In this document: piece by piece, positions 44,027 through 52,283 of the stretch
How the letters are laid out: the number at the start of each line of letters is the position of its first letter
How positions within the stretch are numbered: the first letter of the stretch is position 1
Assembly: GCA_963836785.1 (NCBI GenBank)
Contig: CAWIKW010000006.1
Coordinates: forward strand, 186,001 to 250,000
Length of the DNA: 64,000 nucleotides
Origin: DASQPR01 sp963836785
GTDB lineage: Bacteria > Actinomycetota > Actinomycetes > Mycobacteriales > Micromonosporaceae
Direction of reading: 5' to 3'
The notes under the pieces: generated by a model
Databases searched by the model: none
What the model saw: only the letters and a program-made list of their open reading frames with translations
What the model was told of the DNA's origin: nothing
Translations under genes and position numbers: made by a program

Positions 44027-45463
44027 TTAGCCGACGAGCGTCTTGACCGCCGCCGTCAACTCGGCCAGTCCCTTCTTCGCGTCGGCGAAGTACATCCCGG
44101 TCTTCGGATCGCTGTAGAGCTCGTTGTCGATGCCGGCGTACCCGTGACCCATCGACCGCTTGATCACGATCACGCTCTTCGCGTGGTCCACGTCGAGGAT
44201 CGGCATGCCCGACACCGGGTTGCCGGAGCGCCGCGCGGCCGGATTGATGACGTCGTTCGCCCCGATCACCAACGCGACGTCGGTCCGTGCGAAGTCGGGG
44301 TTGATCTCCTCCATTTCGCGCAGCAGCGCGTACGGCACGTTCGCCTCGGCCAACAGCACGTTCATGTGGCCCGGCATACGCCCGGCGACCGGGTGGATCG
44401 CGTACGACACGTCGACGCCCCGGCTCTCCAGCAGGTCGGCCAGTTCGCGCACCTCGTGCTGCGCCTGGGCGGCGGCCAGGCCGTACCCGGGGACGATGAT
44501 GACCTTCGACGCGTACGCCAACTGGATCGCGGCATCGTCGGCCTTCACTTCGCGAGTGCTGCCGCCGGTCGGGCCGCCGGCGTCACCGCCCGAGTCACCG
44601 GTGCCGAATCCGCCGACGATGATCGCCGGGATCGAGCGGTTCATCGCGTCGGCCATCAGCTTGGTGAGGATGCCACCGGACGCGCCGACAAGGGCGCCCG
44701 CGATGATCAGCACGGAGTTGTCGACCACGAAGCCGGCCATCGCGACCGCCGTACCGGTGAACGCGTTGAGCAGCGAGATGACGACGGGCATGTCGGCGCC
44801 GCCGATCGGCAGCACCATCGTGACGCCGAACGCGAGCGACGCGACGAGGACCGCGCACAGCAGGCCGATCGCCGCAGCCGACGACGATGGCGGCGCCACG
44901 ATCAGCCACAGCCCGCCGCCGAGCATCACGATCGTGAGCAGCACGTTCAGGATGCGTACGCCGGCGAACACGATCGGGCTCGACGAGATCGTGCCCTGCA
45001 GCTTGCCCGATGCGATGAGCGATCCGGCGAACGTGACCGCGCCGATAATGACGTCGAGCACGGTAGCGATCAGGAACCGTTCACCGGCGATGCGGGTGCC
45101 GTCGCCGGACGCGAGCGTGACGAAGTCGTAGATCGCGACGATCGCGGCCGCGCCGCCACCGACGGCGTTGAACAGGCTGACCAGTTGCGGGATGGCCGTC
45201 ATGGCCACCCGCCGCGCGCCGATCAGGCCGGCGACCGCGCCGATGGCCGCACCGACGATCAGCACGACCCAACCGACCGGCTTGACCGTGCCGGCGTGGA
45301 TGATCAGCACGAGCGTCGCGACGATCGCGGCGATCATTCCGACCGCCGAAAGCTGGTTGCCGCGCCGGGCGGTGGCCGGCGAGTTCATCAGGTGCAGTCC
45401 CAGCACGAAGCACACGGCCGCGACGAGATAGACGAGCTCGACGCCGGTCTCGACACCGCTCAT
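44027..45463 (-). CDS. pntB: NAD(P) transhydrogenase subunit beta (PntB)
   Basis: 478 residues: about nine membrane helices (domain II) followed by the NADP(H)-binding domain III. Domain III marks: VIIVPGYGLAAAQAQHEVRE, IHPVAGRMPGHMNVLLAEANVP, DVALVIGANDVINPAA and KRSMGHGYAGIDNELY. It works with PntAA/PntAB as a proton-translocating NADH:NADP+ transhydrogenase in the membrane, supplying NADPH. ATG 45463 overlaps the stop of pntAB (45460-45463). Third gene of the operon. Confidence 0.96.
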   Translation of the reverse strand: MSGVETGVELVYLVAAVCFVLGLHLMNSPATARRGNQLSAVGMIAAIVATLVLIIHAGTVKPVGWVVLIVGAAIGAVAGLIGARRVAMTAIPQLVSLFNAVGGGAAAIVAIYDFVTLASGDGTRIAGERFLIATVLDVIIGAVTFAGSLIASGKLQGTISSSPIVFAGVRILNVLLTIVMLGGGLWLIVAPPSSSAAAIGLLCAVLVASLAFGVTMVLPIGGADMPVVISLLNAFTGTAVAMAGFVVDNSVLIIAGALVGASGGILTKLMADAMNRSIPAIIVGGFGTGDSGGDAGGPTGGSTREVKADDAAIQLAYASKVIIVPGYGLAAAQAQHEVRELADLLESRGVDVSYAIHPVAGRMPGHMNVLLAEANVPYALLREMEEINPDFARTDVALVIGANDVINPAARRSGNPVSGMPILDVDHAKSVIVIKRSMGHGYAGIDNELYSDPKTGMYFADAKKGLAELTAAVKTLVG

Positions 45464-45822
45464 CGCGCCACCCCCGACGCGTCCCGGCTGCCCTCGGTCA
45501 CCGACGCCGCGTCGACCGGCGCGGACTCCACCGCGGGCGGCGGGGTCGGCCGCTTGCGGAACATGCCGAGCATGCGGTCGGTCACCACGTACCCGCCGAC
45601 CACGTTCATACCGGCGAACGCCGCGGCGATGAAGCCGAGGATGTAACCGACGGCGTTGTCCGCGCTGACCGCGATCAACATCGCACCGACCAGAACGACA
45701 CCGTGGATCGAGTTCGCAGCCGACATCAGCGGTGTGTGCAACGTCGCCGGCACCTTGCTGATCACCTCGAACCCGACGAGCAGGCTGAGCACGAAGATGC
45801 TCAGCGCGGCGAGCAGTGTCAT
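45460..45822 (-). CDS. pntAB: NAD(P) transhydrogenase subunit alpha part 2 (PntAB)
   Basis: 120 residues with three membrane helices and a Pro/Ala-rich cytoplasmic C-terminus (KRPTPPPAVESAPVD). Matches the separate membrane part of the alpha subunit seen in three-gene transhydrogenases: FVLSLLVGFEVISKVPATLHTPL, MSAANSIHGVVLVGAM and AAFAGMNVVGGYVVTDRML. Overlaps pntB and pntAA by 4 bp each. Confidence 0.95.
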   Translation of the reverse strand: MTLLAALSIFVLSLLVGFEVISKVPATLHTPLMSAANSIHGVVLVGAMLIAVSADNAVGYILGFIAAAFAGMNVVGGYVVTDRMLGMFRKRPTPPPAVESAPVDAASVTEGSRDASGVAR

Positions 45823-47000
45823 GACGCGGTTCCTCCATCGGTGCTCGCGGCGTCAGCCGGCGGATTGAGCAGGGCGTTCGTCGGTGCGTGGACGATCGCT
45901 CCGTCGTGCGCGATCACGATGCCGGCCTGGATCTCGTCGGCCAGATCGATCGCCAACGCACCGTCGTGCACCAGGTGGGTGAGCAGAGCACAAACATTGC
46001 GGCTGTACGCGGCGGACGCGGCGGCCGGCGCATCGGACGCGAGGTTGCCGGCGCCGACGATCGTCACCCCACCCGCGGTCACGATCGTCTCGTCCGGCCG
46101 GGAACCGGCGACGTTGCCGCCGAGTTCGCTCGCGCCGAGGTCGACGACGACCGATCCGGGCGACATCGCCGACACCGCGGCCTCGGTGACGAGCAGCGGC
46201 GGTCGCCGACCGGGCACCTGCGCGGTCGTGATGACAACATTGTGCTTGGCGATGTGCGCCGTCAGCTCGTCCTGCTGTGCCTGCTGCTCCTCCGGCGTCA
46301 ACGCGCGAGCGTAGCCACCCTCGCCGGCCGCACCGGCCACGGACGTGAGCTTGAGGAACTGCGCGCCGAGCGACTCGACCTCGGAGGCGGAAGCCGGTCG
46401 GACGTCGTACGCCCGGACGACCGCGCCGAGCCGCCGAGCGGTCGCGATCGCCTGGAGCCCGGCGACGCCGGCCCCGAGCACCAGGACCTCGGCCGGCCGC
46501 GCGGTGCCGGCCGCCGTCACCAGCAGCGGGAAGTACCGGTCGTAGACGTACGCCGCCGTGAGCGCCGCGCGGTAACCGGCCACGCTCGCCTGCGAGCTCA
46601 GCACGTCCATCGACTGCGCGCGGCTCACCGTGCGAGGCAGGCCGTCGAGACTGATCGCCGTCACGCCGGCGCTGGCCAGCCCGGCGGCGTAAGCGGGGTC
46701 GGTGAGCGGCCGCAGCATCCCGATAACCGTCTGCCCGGGTCGCAGCGCGGCAACCGTGGCCGCGTCCGGTTGGCCGATCGACACCAACACGTCCGCGGTC
46801 TTGCGCAGCTCATCGGCGTCCAGCACAGTCGCGCCGGCCTGCTCGTACGCCTCGTCGGGGAACCACGCCGCCGCGCCCGCACCACGCTCGACAAGGATGT
46901 CGATGTCGAGCGACCGCAATCGGGCGACCGCCTCGGGGGCCAGCGCGACCCGCCGTTCGCCAGCGGTGGACTCCTTGATCGCCGCAACCTTCAACGCCAT
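45819..47000 (-). CDS. pntAA: NAD(P) transhydrogenase subunit alpha part 1 (PntAA)
   Basis: 393 residues, soluble NAD(H)-binding domain I. Two alanine-dehydrogenase-like Rossmann subdomains: KVAAIKESTAGERRVALAPE at the start and AEVLVLGAGVAGLQAIATAR in the middle (about 165-195), then VVRAYDVRPASASEVESLGA and VVDLGASELGGNVAGSRPDE. ATG 47000 has GGAGGAGAGG upstream. The 236-bp leader upstream contains two full dispersed repeats. Confidence 0.95.
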   Translation of the reverse strand: MALKVAAIKESTAGERRVALAPEAVARLRSLDIDILVERGAGAAAWFPDEAYEQAGATVLDADELRKTADVLVSIGQPDAATVAALRPGQTVIGMLRPLTDPAYAAGLASAGVTAISLDGLPRTVSRAQSMDVLSSQASVAGYRAALTAAYVYDRYFPLLVTAAGTARPAEVLVLGAGVAGLQAIATARRLGAVVRAYDVRPASASEVESLGAQFLKLTSVAGAAGEGGYARALTPEEQQAQQDELTAHIAKHNVVITTAQVPGRRPPLLVTEAAVSAMSPGSVVVDLGASELGGNVAGSRPDETIVTAGGVTIVGAGNLASDAPAAASAAYSRNVCALLTHLVHDGALAIDLADEIQAGIVIAHDGAIVHAPTNALLNPPADAASTDGGTAS

Positions 47001-47106
47001 CTGGTGCGAACCTCTCCTCCGCTGTCGTGGACGACGCCACGCACCGATGCGGGCACTCAGCGGAAGCATATGCGGCGCCGCCGATCGGGCCGGTGACCCG
47101 TCTCAC

Positions 47107-47194
47107 CGCCGGTGCGCATATCACCGCCGATGCGTAGCGCAGCCGCGAGGCGCATGAGACCGCCGATGCGTAGCGCAGCCGCGAGGCGCATCGA
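47107..47194 (+). repeat. Tandem pair of dispersed GATGCGTAG...CGAGGC repeats, plus a partial copy
   Basis: Two nearly identical 35-36-bp units (47125-47159, 47160-47195) read CCGCCGATGCGTAGCGCAGC then CGCGAGGCGCAT. A partial unit CCGCCGGTGCGCATATCA precedes at 47107. The second copy can fold: CGATGCG (47164-47170) pairs with CGCATCG (47187-47193). Lies upstream of pntAA and downstream of rnz. Confidence 0.85.
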
Positions 47195-47236
47195 ATACGG
47201 AGGCTACGGCGTACCCGCCGATCTTGGATAGTCGTC

Positions 47237-48166
47237 CTACGTGCTGGACAACTGCGCGGAGCGTTTGGGCAGCGGAATGCGCATGAGGTCGGTCGCCACC
47301 ACGATCTCGCCGCCGAAATGCTTGGCGGCCTCGTCGCCGAACACACTCGCGTCCGGGTACCGCTGGGAGAAATGGGTGAGTACCAACGTGCGTACGCCGC
47401 AGCGCCGGGCGACGTCGGCGGCCTGCGCAGCGGTCAGGTGACCGAATTCGCGCGCCTTCACGGCCTCCTCGTCGAGATAGGTCGACTCGATGACGAGCAT
47501 GTCGACGCCCTCGGCGAGCGCATAGACGGAGTCGCACAGTCGGGTGTCCATCACAAACGCGAACCGCTGACCCGGCCTAGCGTCGCTGACCTGGTCCAGC
47601 ACGACCCGACGACCATCGACGTCTACTACTCCGTCGCGCTGCAGCCGGGCGATGTCCGGACCGGCGACGCCGAGCGCGGCCAGTCGCTCGGGGACCATGC
47701 GCCGGCCGTCCGGCTCGACCAGACGGTAGCCGTACGCGTCGATGCCGTGCGACAGCCGCGCGGCGTAGAGGTCACCGACCGGCGTTGTCGCGATCAGCCC
47801 GGCGCTGGCCGGCTGCTCCCGGATGTCGGCCCGGTTGTCGAACGCGGCCGCGTGCCGCATCCGCCGGAAATAGACGGCGCCGGACGCCGGATAGTGGGCG
47901 ATGACCGGATGGGCCACCCGCTCGCCGGACAGTTTCGCAACGATGCCGGGCAGACCGAAGCAATGATCGCCGTGAAAGTGGGTGATGCAGATCCGGGTGA
48001 TGTCGGCGCCGGCCAGCTTGGCCAGGATCATCTGCCGCTGCGCGCCTTCGCCCGGGTCGAAGAGAAACCCCTCACCGTCCCAGCGCAGCAGGTAACCGTT
48101 CTGATTACGTTCGCGCGTCGGCGTCGCGCTGGCCGTGCCGAGCACGATGAGTTCCCGATTCGACAC
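47237..48166 (-). CDS. rnz: Ribonuclease Z
   Basis: 309 residues. Zinc motif HFHGDH (His63, His65, Asp67, His68) in ITHFHGDHCFGLPG; FDPGEGAQRQM; PVGDLYAARLSHGIDAYGYR with the later His; VMDTRLCDS; the final LTHFSQRYPD histidine. This is the tRNase Z/ElaC family that trims tRNA 3' trailers in the cytosol. GTG 48166. 14 bp after the geranylgeranyl-reductase-type gene, same direction. Confidence 0.93.
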   Translation of the reverse strand: MSNRELIVLGTASATPTRERNQNGYLLRWDGEGFLFDPGEGAQRQMILAKLAGADITRICITHFHGDHCFGLPGIVAKLSGERVAHPVIAHYPASGAVYFRRMRHAAAFDNRADIREQPASAGLIATTPVGDLYAARLSHGIDAYGYRLVEPDGRRMVPERLAALGVAGPDIARLQRDGVVDVDGRRVVLDQVSDARPGQRFAFVMDTRLCDSVYALAEGVDMLVIESTYLDEEAVKAREFGHLTAAQAADVARRCGVRTLVLTHFSQRYPDASVFGDEAAKHFGGEIVVATDLMRIPLPKRSAQLSST

Positions 48167-48180
48167 CAGCTACCGGCCGA

Positions 48181-49428
48181 TCACAGTTGTCCGCCAATCA
48201 CGGGCTGCCGGTTGCTCGCGGGGTGTGCGCCGATCGCGCCCTGTCGACCGATCGCGGCGAGGATCGTGCGCGCGGCCGGATGGCCGGCCAGACCGGCCCA
48301 GGTCATGTCGCCGCGGCACAGGGCCTTGAAGGCGTACCAGCCCGGTGGGGTTGCGACGGCGGCGTGGTAGGCGGCGGGGCGCTGGGTGAAGCCGGCCAGC
48401 AGCCGGCGGCCGGCCGCCATCTCGGGGATGAGATCTCGCTGTACGGCCGCGACGTACGCGTCCGGATCGCCCGCGGCCGCCGCGGCTCCGGCGAGCGCAC
48501 CCGATCGCAGCGCGAAGCTGATGCCCTCCCGGGTCCACGGCTCCAGCAGGCCGGCGGCGTCGCCCGCGACGAGGACGTTGCCCCGGCGCAGTGGCGAGTC
48601 CACCGATCGGCAGCGGGTCAGGTGCCCGGAGTCGCGTTCGGCGGCGACGCCATCCAGGCCGAGGCGGTGGCGGAAGCCGGCGAGATAAGCGCGCGTGGCC
48701 GGTCCGGTCCCGCGGGACGCGATGACGCCGACCGTGAGCTTGTCGCCCTTCGGGAACACCCAGGCGTACGAGCCGGGGATGTGGCCCCAGTCCAGTAGCA
48801 CGCGGCCGCGCCAGCGCCGGGCGGTCGGGCCCTCGACCGGCAGCTCCAACTCCAGTCCGAGGTCGACCTGGTCGTACGTCACGCCGACGTACGGGGCGCA
48901 GACACCGGACGAGCCGTCCGCACCGATCACGATCCGCGCCGTGACGGTCGAGCCGTCGGCCAACCGTACGGTCGGGTGCTCGCCGTCGGCGGACAGACCG
49001 CGCACGGTCACCCGTTCCCGGATGACGGCACCCGCATCGACCGCCGCCGACCGGAGTGCCGCATCGAACTCGTCCCGGCACACCATCGCCAGCGCCGGCG
49101 CTCCGGCCACCCGGCGGGTCAGGCCCCACCGACCGTGATAGGTGAACGTGACCGAATCGATGTACTCGCGCGCCGGCACCTTGACGTGCCCGGCCAGCGC
49201 TGCCAGCGACGCGCCGATCAGGCCCCCGCCACACGTTTTGTAGCGCGGGTGTTCGGCCCGCTCGAGGACGACCGTACGGGCGCCCGCCGCCGCGGCGACG
49301 CGGGCCGCGGCGAGGCCGGCCGGCCCGCCGCCGACAACCACTACATCCCAGATTTCCGGACCGCTGCCTTCGGGCCGGTCGGCGGGCCCGGCGCCGTCAG
49401 TGTGGCGACGCGCGCCAGCCTCATGCAT
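48181..49428 (-). CDS. Geranylgeranyl reductase family flavoprotein
   Basis: 415 residues. FAD Rossmann motif VVVGGGPAGLAAARVAAAAG (31-50), then ERAEHPRYKTCGGGLIGAS (family-specific YKxCGG), VIGADGSSGVCAPYVG and VLVAGDAAGLLEPWTREGISFAL. The family saturates isoprenoid chains of lipids or menaquinone (MenJ in mycobacteria); this member is a candidate for menaquinone side-chain reduction. The first 24 residues are a polar lead. ATG 49428; divergent from the HhH protein. Confidence 0.9.
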   Translation of the reverse strand: MHEAGARRHTDGAGPADRPEGSGPEIWDVVVVGGGPAGLAAARVAAAAGARTVVLERAEHPRYKTCGGGLIGASLAALAGHVKVPAREYIDSVTFTYHGRWGLTRRVAGAPALAMVCRDEFDAALRSAAVDAGAVIRERVTVRGLSADGEHPTVRLADGSTVTARIVIGADGSSGVCAPYVGVTYDQVDLGLELELPVEGPTARRWRGRVLLDWGHIPGSYAWVFPKGDKLTVGVIASRGTGPATRAYLAGFRHRLGLDGVAAERDSGHLTRCRSVDSPLRRGNVLVAGDAAGLLEPWTREGISFALRSGALAGAAAAAGDPDAYVAAVQRDLIPEMAAGRRLLAGFTQRPAAYHAAVATPPGWYAFKALCRGDMTWAGLAGHPAARTILAAIGRQGAIGAHPASNRQPVIGGQL

Positions 49429-49495
49429 TCCCGAAGCCTAGATCAGGCCGCGCGGCGGTGCCCGGATGCGGCGCGTCATCGCTATCGTGACGGGC

Positions 49496-50365
49496 ATGAT
49501 TCTCCCGCGTCGGGAGCGGCGCCCGCGTCACCGCTACCACCTCTGGTGGTGGTTTCTCGTGCCGATCGCGTCGGCGGGCTTCGCCACGTTCGCGATCATC
49601 GGGTACGCCGGGCTCCGCCTACGTCATAGCCGGGTCGTCGCGGCCGCTGGGCTGTATTTCGCCCTGGAGCTCCTCTTCATCGCTTTCTCCCTCACTCCGG
49701 CCGTCAAACCGATCGCGGTCGCGTTCATGGCGATCTGCTGGCTGGGCGGGACGGTGCACGCGTTGGTGCTCTCGGAGCGATTCAGCAACCAGCTGCGCGA
49801 ACAAAACACCCTCGCCGACATGGCGTGGTCGGTCGCGGCCGGTGTGGGTGGCGTCGACTCACCGGCTTTGCCTTGGCCCGACCCGGCGATCGAGGATGCC
49901 CTTGCCCGGATCCAGCGACGCGGCGACGCACACCGCATCGTGGTCGAGGACCTTCCACTAGCAGCGGAACTGCGCATCGGTCGACCCGATCTCGATCGGA
50001 CCTATGACGACGGCGGTCTCGTCGACGTTAACCACGTGCCGGCCGACACCCTCGTCGCGTACCTCGACATGGCGCCGGAGGTTGCCACCGAGATCGTCCG
50101 TACGCGAGCCATCCGGGACGGATTCACGTCGGCTGACGACCTGTTCATCTCGGTCGACTGCCTCAACCCGGCCCGTCTCGAGATGATCCGTGACCGCTTG
50201 ATCTTCATCCCCAGCGACCTGACATCGACACTGCCTCCGCTGGCGGCTGAGCAGCCTGTGCCGAGCACGACTGAGCACCCTGTGCCGAGCACGGAAGTAC
50301 CGCTCACGGCGCTAGCCGACGGCGGACGCGAGGACCTCGGCGGCCGCGCGTCGACCACTGCGTAA
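49496..50365 (+). CDS. Membrane protein with C-terminal helix-hairpin-helix (ComEA-like) domain
   Basis: 289 residues from ATG 49496 (ATG 49466 would add ten). Three membrane helices (about 17-40, 47-66, 71-92), a linker, then a ComEA-type double HhH domain at about 176-238 (VDVNHVPADTLVAYLDMAPE, TSADDLFISVDCLNPARLEM). HhH domains bind DNA non-specifically; the topology puts it near the membrane. The tail has a duplicated HPVPST/QPVPST segment. The 3' end overlaps the convergent amine oxidase gene by 54 bp. A DNA-uptake link is only a guess. Confidence 0.78.
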   Translation: MILPRRERRPRHRYHLWWWFLVPIASAGFATFAIIGYAGLRLRHSRVVAAAGLYFALELLFIAFSLTPAVKPIAVAFMAICWLGGTVHALVLSERFSNQLREQNTLADMAWSVAAGVGGVDSPALPWPDPAIEDALARIQRRGDAHRIVVEDLPLAAELRIGRPDLDRTYDDGGLVDVNHVPADTLVAYLDMAPEVATEIVRTRAIRDGFTSADDLFISVDCLNPARLEMIRDRLIFIPSDLTSTLPPLAAEQPVPSTTEHPVPSTEVPLTALADGGREDLGGRASTTA

Positions 50366-51527
50366 CGCGCCCTCCATGAGGCCGGCCCATTCACCGGCGG
50401 TGTGCTCACCGCCGAAATGAATCGGGCCGATCGGCCGCACCATCTCCTCGTTGTGGGCCACGCCCTCGGAAAGGTAAGCGCAGCGCGTCCACGGATCGTC
50501 GGGCCAGGCCGTGAGCAACACCCGGGCGGCGTCCAGCGACAGGTCCGGCCGCGTCTCGGCCAGGCGTCGAAGCCAATGCCATGGACCGCCGCCGAGCTGC
50601 AGCCGGTCGAGCGCGTCCGGCGACCCGGCAAAAGCACGGCACGACCGGCTGCACCGCGCCACTGCCGTCGCGGGCCGTCCACGACCAGAACCGATCGGGT
50701 ACGGACAGGACAGCGCTCGTCGCAACCGGCGAGGCCAGTCCGACGTGCAGCTTGGCGGCCATACCGACCACGGCCGACGCCCAGATGCGGTGCTTCCAGG
50801 CCGGAAGCGCGGGTTCTATCGGAAGATCGCGCAGCAGCGGCAACGGCACCGTCACGATCACGCGATCGGCGACGACCACACCGTCGTCGAGGGCGATGCG
50901 CGCGCGACCGTCGGACCAGTCGATCGCCCGCACCGGTGTCCTGAGCCGGACACGATCCCCCAGGTCGGCGGCAAGCCCCAGGGCGATCTGCTGGTTTCCG
51001 CCGGCGATCCGGAAGCTGGGCAGCGGCTCCATCGACGCGATGTGGCGCAGCACCGACGGGCCGACCAACTCGGCCTGTTGCGCGCAGGACACCTCGACCC
51101 GCGCCAGGACCACCTCGACCAGCTCGGGCGGCAGACCGACCGACCGGACGAAGTCGGCCACGGATCCCGCCGTCGCGCCGGCCGCGTCCAGCGCCGCCAT
51201 CAGCCGCTGGGCGGCCGCTTCGACCGCGGCGGCGTCGACGCCCGGCACGCCGAGCGGCGTTCGCACGTAGTAGCTCATGCCGGTATCGGCGAGGTGGAGG
51301 CCGTACGCCGAGGCGTACGCGGCCATCGTGTCGTAGCCGGCGAGCACGAACTCCGCCCCACGCTCGATGACCGGCGATGCGGGATCGGCCGGGTCGAACG
51401 GCACCGACCACACGCGGCCGCCGACCCGGTCGCGAGCCTCGAACACGCGGACGTCGACGCCGGCGGCGGCCAGATCGGCTGCCGCGGCCAGGCCAGCAAA
51501 ACCCGCGCCGACCACACAAACGCGCAC
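50312..51527 (-). pseudogene. Flavin-dependent amine oxidase, broken by a 1-bp insertion
   Basis: From GTG 51527 the frame reads VRVCVVGAGFAGLAAAADL, DRVGGRVWS (FAD site), AIDWSDGRARIALDDGVV and AVQPVVPCF. The sequence then shifts frame and continues AGSPDALDRLQLGGGPWHWL, TAWPDDPWTRCAYL, IHFGGEHTAGEWAGLMEGAL (the amine-oxidase FAD tail). Joined length 404, normal for the family. The break is an extra A in the AAAA run at 50630-50633. GTG 51527 was preferred because upstream codons lie in a dispersed repeat. Substrate may be a monoamine or polyamine. Confidence 0.83.
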
Positions 51528-51570
51528 GTCAACATGCCTTTCCGGGCGAAGGTCTCGCGTGTTGCCGAAC

Positions 51571-51598
51571 GCCTCGCGGCTGACGCTACGCATCGGCG
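51571..51598 (-). repeat. Dispersed GATGCGTAG...CGAGGC repeat, copy 5
   Basis: The minus strand reads CCGCCGATGCGTAGCGTCAGC then CGCGAGGC. One T inserted after GCG relative to the consensus. It is 44 bp upstream of the amine oxidase start. Confidence 0.65.
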
Positions 51599-51819
51599 GT
51601 ATTACCGGCCGGTCACCATAGTCACCCGCGGAGACCAGCGACACAGCTACGACGCGCACGACGCAGCCGAAAGTTCCTCGTCCGAATGCTCCGCTACCGG
51701 ACCAACGCGCGGAGGCTGTTCGCGGAAACGCCCACACCCGGGCCGAGGGCCGCGCCACAGGTTATGCGCTGGCGTCGACCGCCCGGCGCCGGTACCGTGG
51801 CCAGCATGTACTCCACCCC

Positions 51820-51849
51820 CGATGCGTAGCGTTCGCCGCGCGGCGCGAT
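51820..51849 (+). repeat. Dispersed GATGCGTAG...CGAGGC repeat, copy 6 (diverged)
   Basis: Plus strand CGATGCGTAGCGTTCGCC then GCGCGGCGCGAT. It shares GATGCGTAGCG exactly and the GC-rich right half less well. Opposite orientation to copy 5. Confidence 0.5.
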
Positions 51850-51978
51850 AGACATGCCGGCGGGCGACGTCCGTCGAAGCCCGTGCCGCGCCCCGGACCC
51901 AGCCGACCACGTGGATCAATCGATCGATACACGCCTGTCGAGCCGTTCCATTCGCCATCGCACACATAGGAGACATAA

Positions 51979-52248
51979 ATGCCTGCCCATCGCTCCCCAT
52001 CACATGACCGTGCCGCCCGGCAGGACGCCGATTCGAAGCCGGCCCCGGAGTCGACCACCGACGAGACGGCGACCGACTCCACCGACGCCGCGGACGACGT
52101 CGCCGCCGAGGACGTGCCGATGAACCGGGCCGCCCGCCGGGCCAAGGGCAAGGCCGCCATGCAGCCACGGCCGGTCGGGAAGATCCTGCCCGGGCGGACG
52201 AACCAGAGCCACGGGCCCCGGTCGTACGCCAACCGCCGCAGCGGCTGA
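51979..52248 (+). CDS. Small conserved hypothetical protein, 89 aa
   Basis: Starts ATG 51979 with AGGAG 6-7 bp upstream. Acidic Thr/Asp/Ala-rich first half (PESTTDETATDSTDAADD), then a basic conserved end: PMNRAARRAKGKAAMQPRP and GPRSYANRRSG. The MNRAxRRAKGK...RxYxNRRSG end is a recurring actinobacterial small-protein pattern. Disordered, nucleic-acid- or ribosome-associated is plausible (inference). Convergent with the GT2-GtrA gene 35 bp away. Confidence 0.75.
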   Translation: MPAHRSPSHDRAARQDADSKPAPESTTDETATDSTDAADDVAAEDVPMNRAARRAKGKAAMQPRPVGKILPGRTNQSHGPRSYANRRSG

Positions 52249-52283
52249 GCCAGATCCACCGGTACGCCACGCCGGAGCCGTAC

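Larger units (their letters stand above)
51528..51978. other. 451-bp intergenic region without a gene
   Basis: Between the amine oxidase start and the small protein at 51979 I see no convincing gene. The region holds two dispersed-repeat copies in opposite orientation (51571-51598 minus, 51820-51849 plus) and CACACATAGGAGACATAA, which supplies the ribosome site of the small protein. No clear tRNA or riboswitch fold. Confidence 0.6.
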
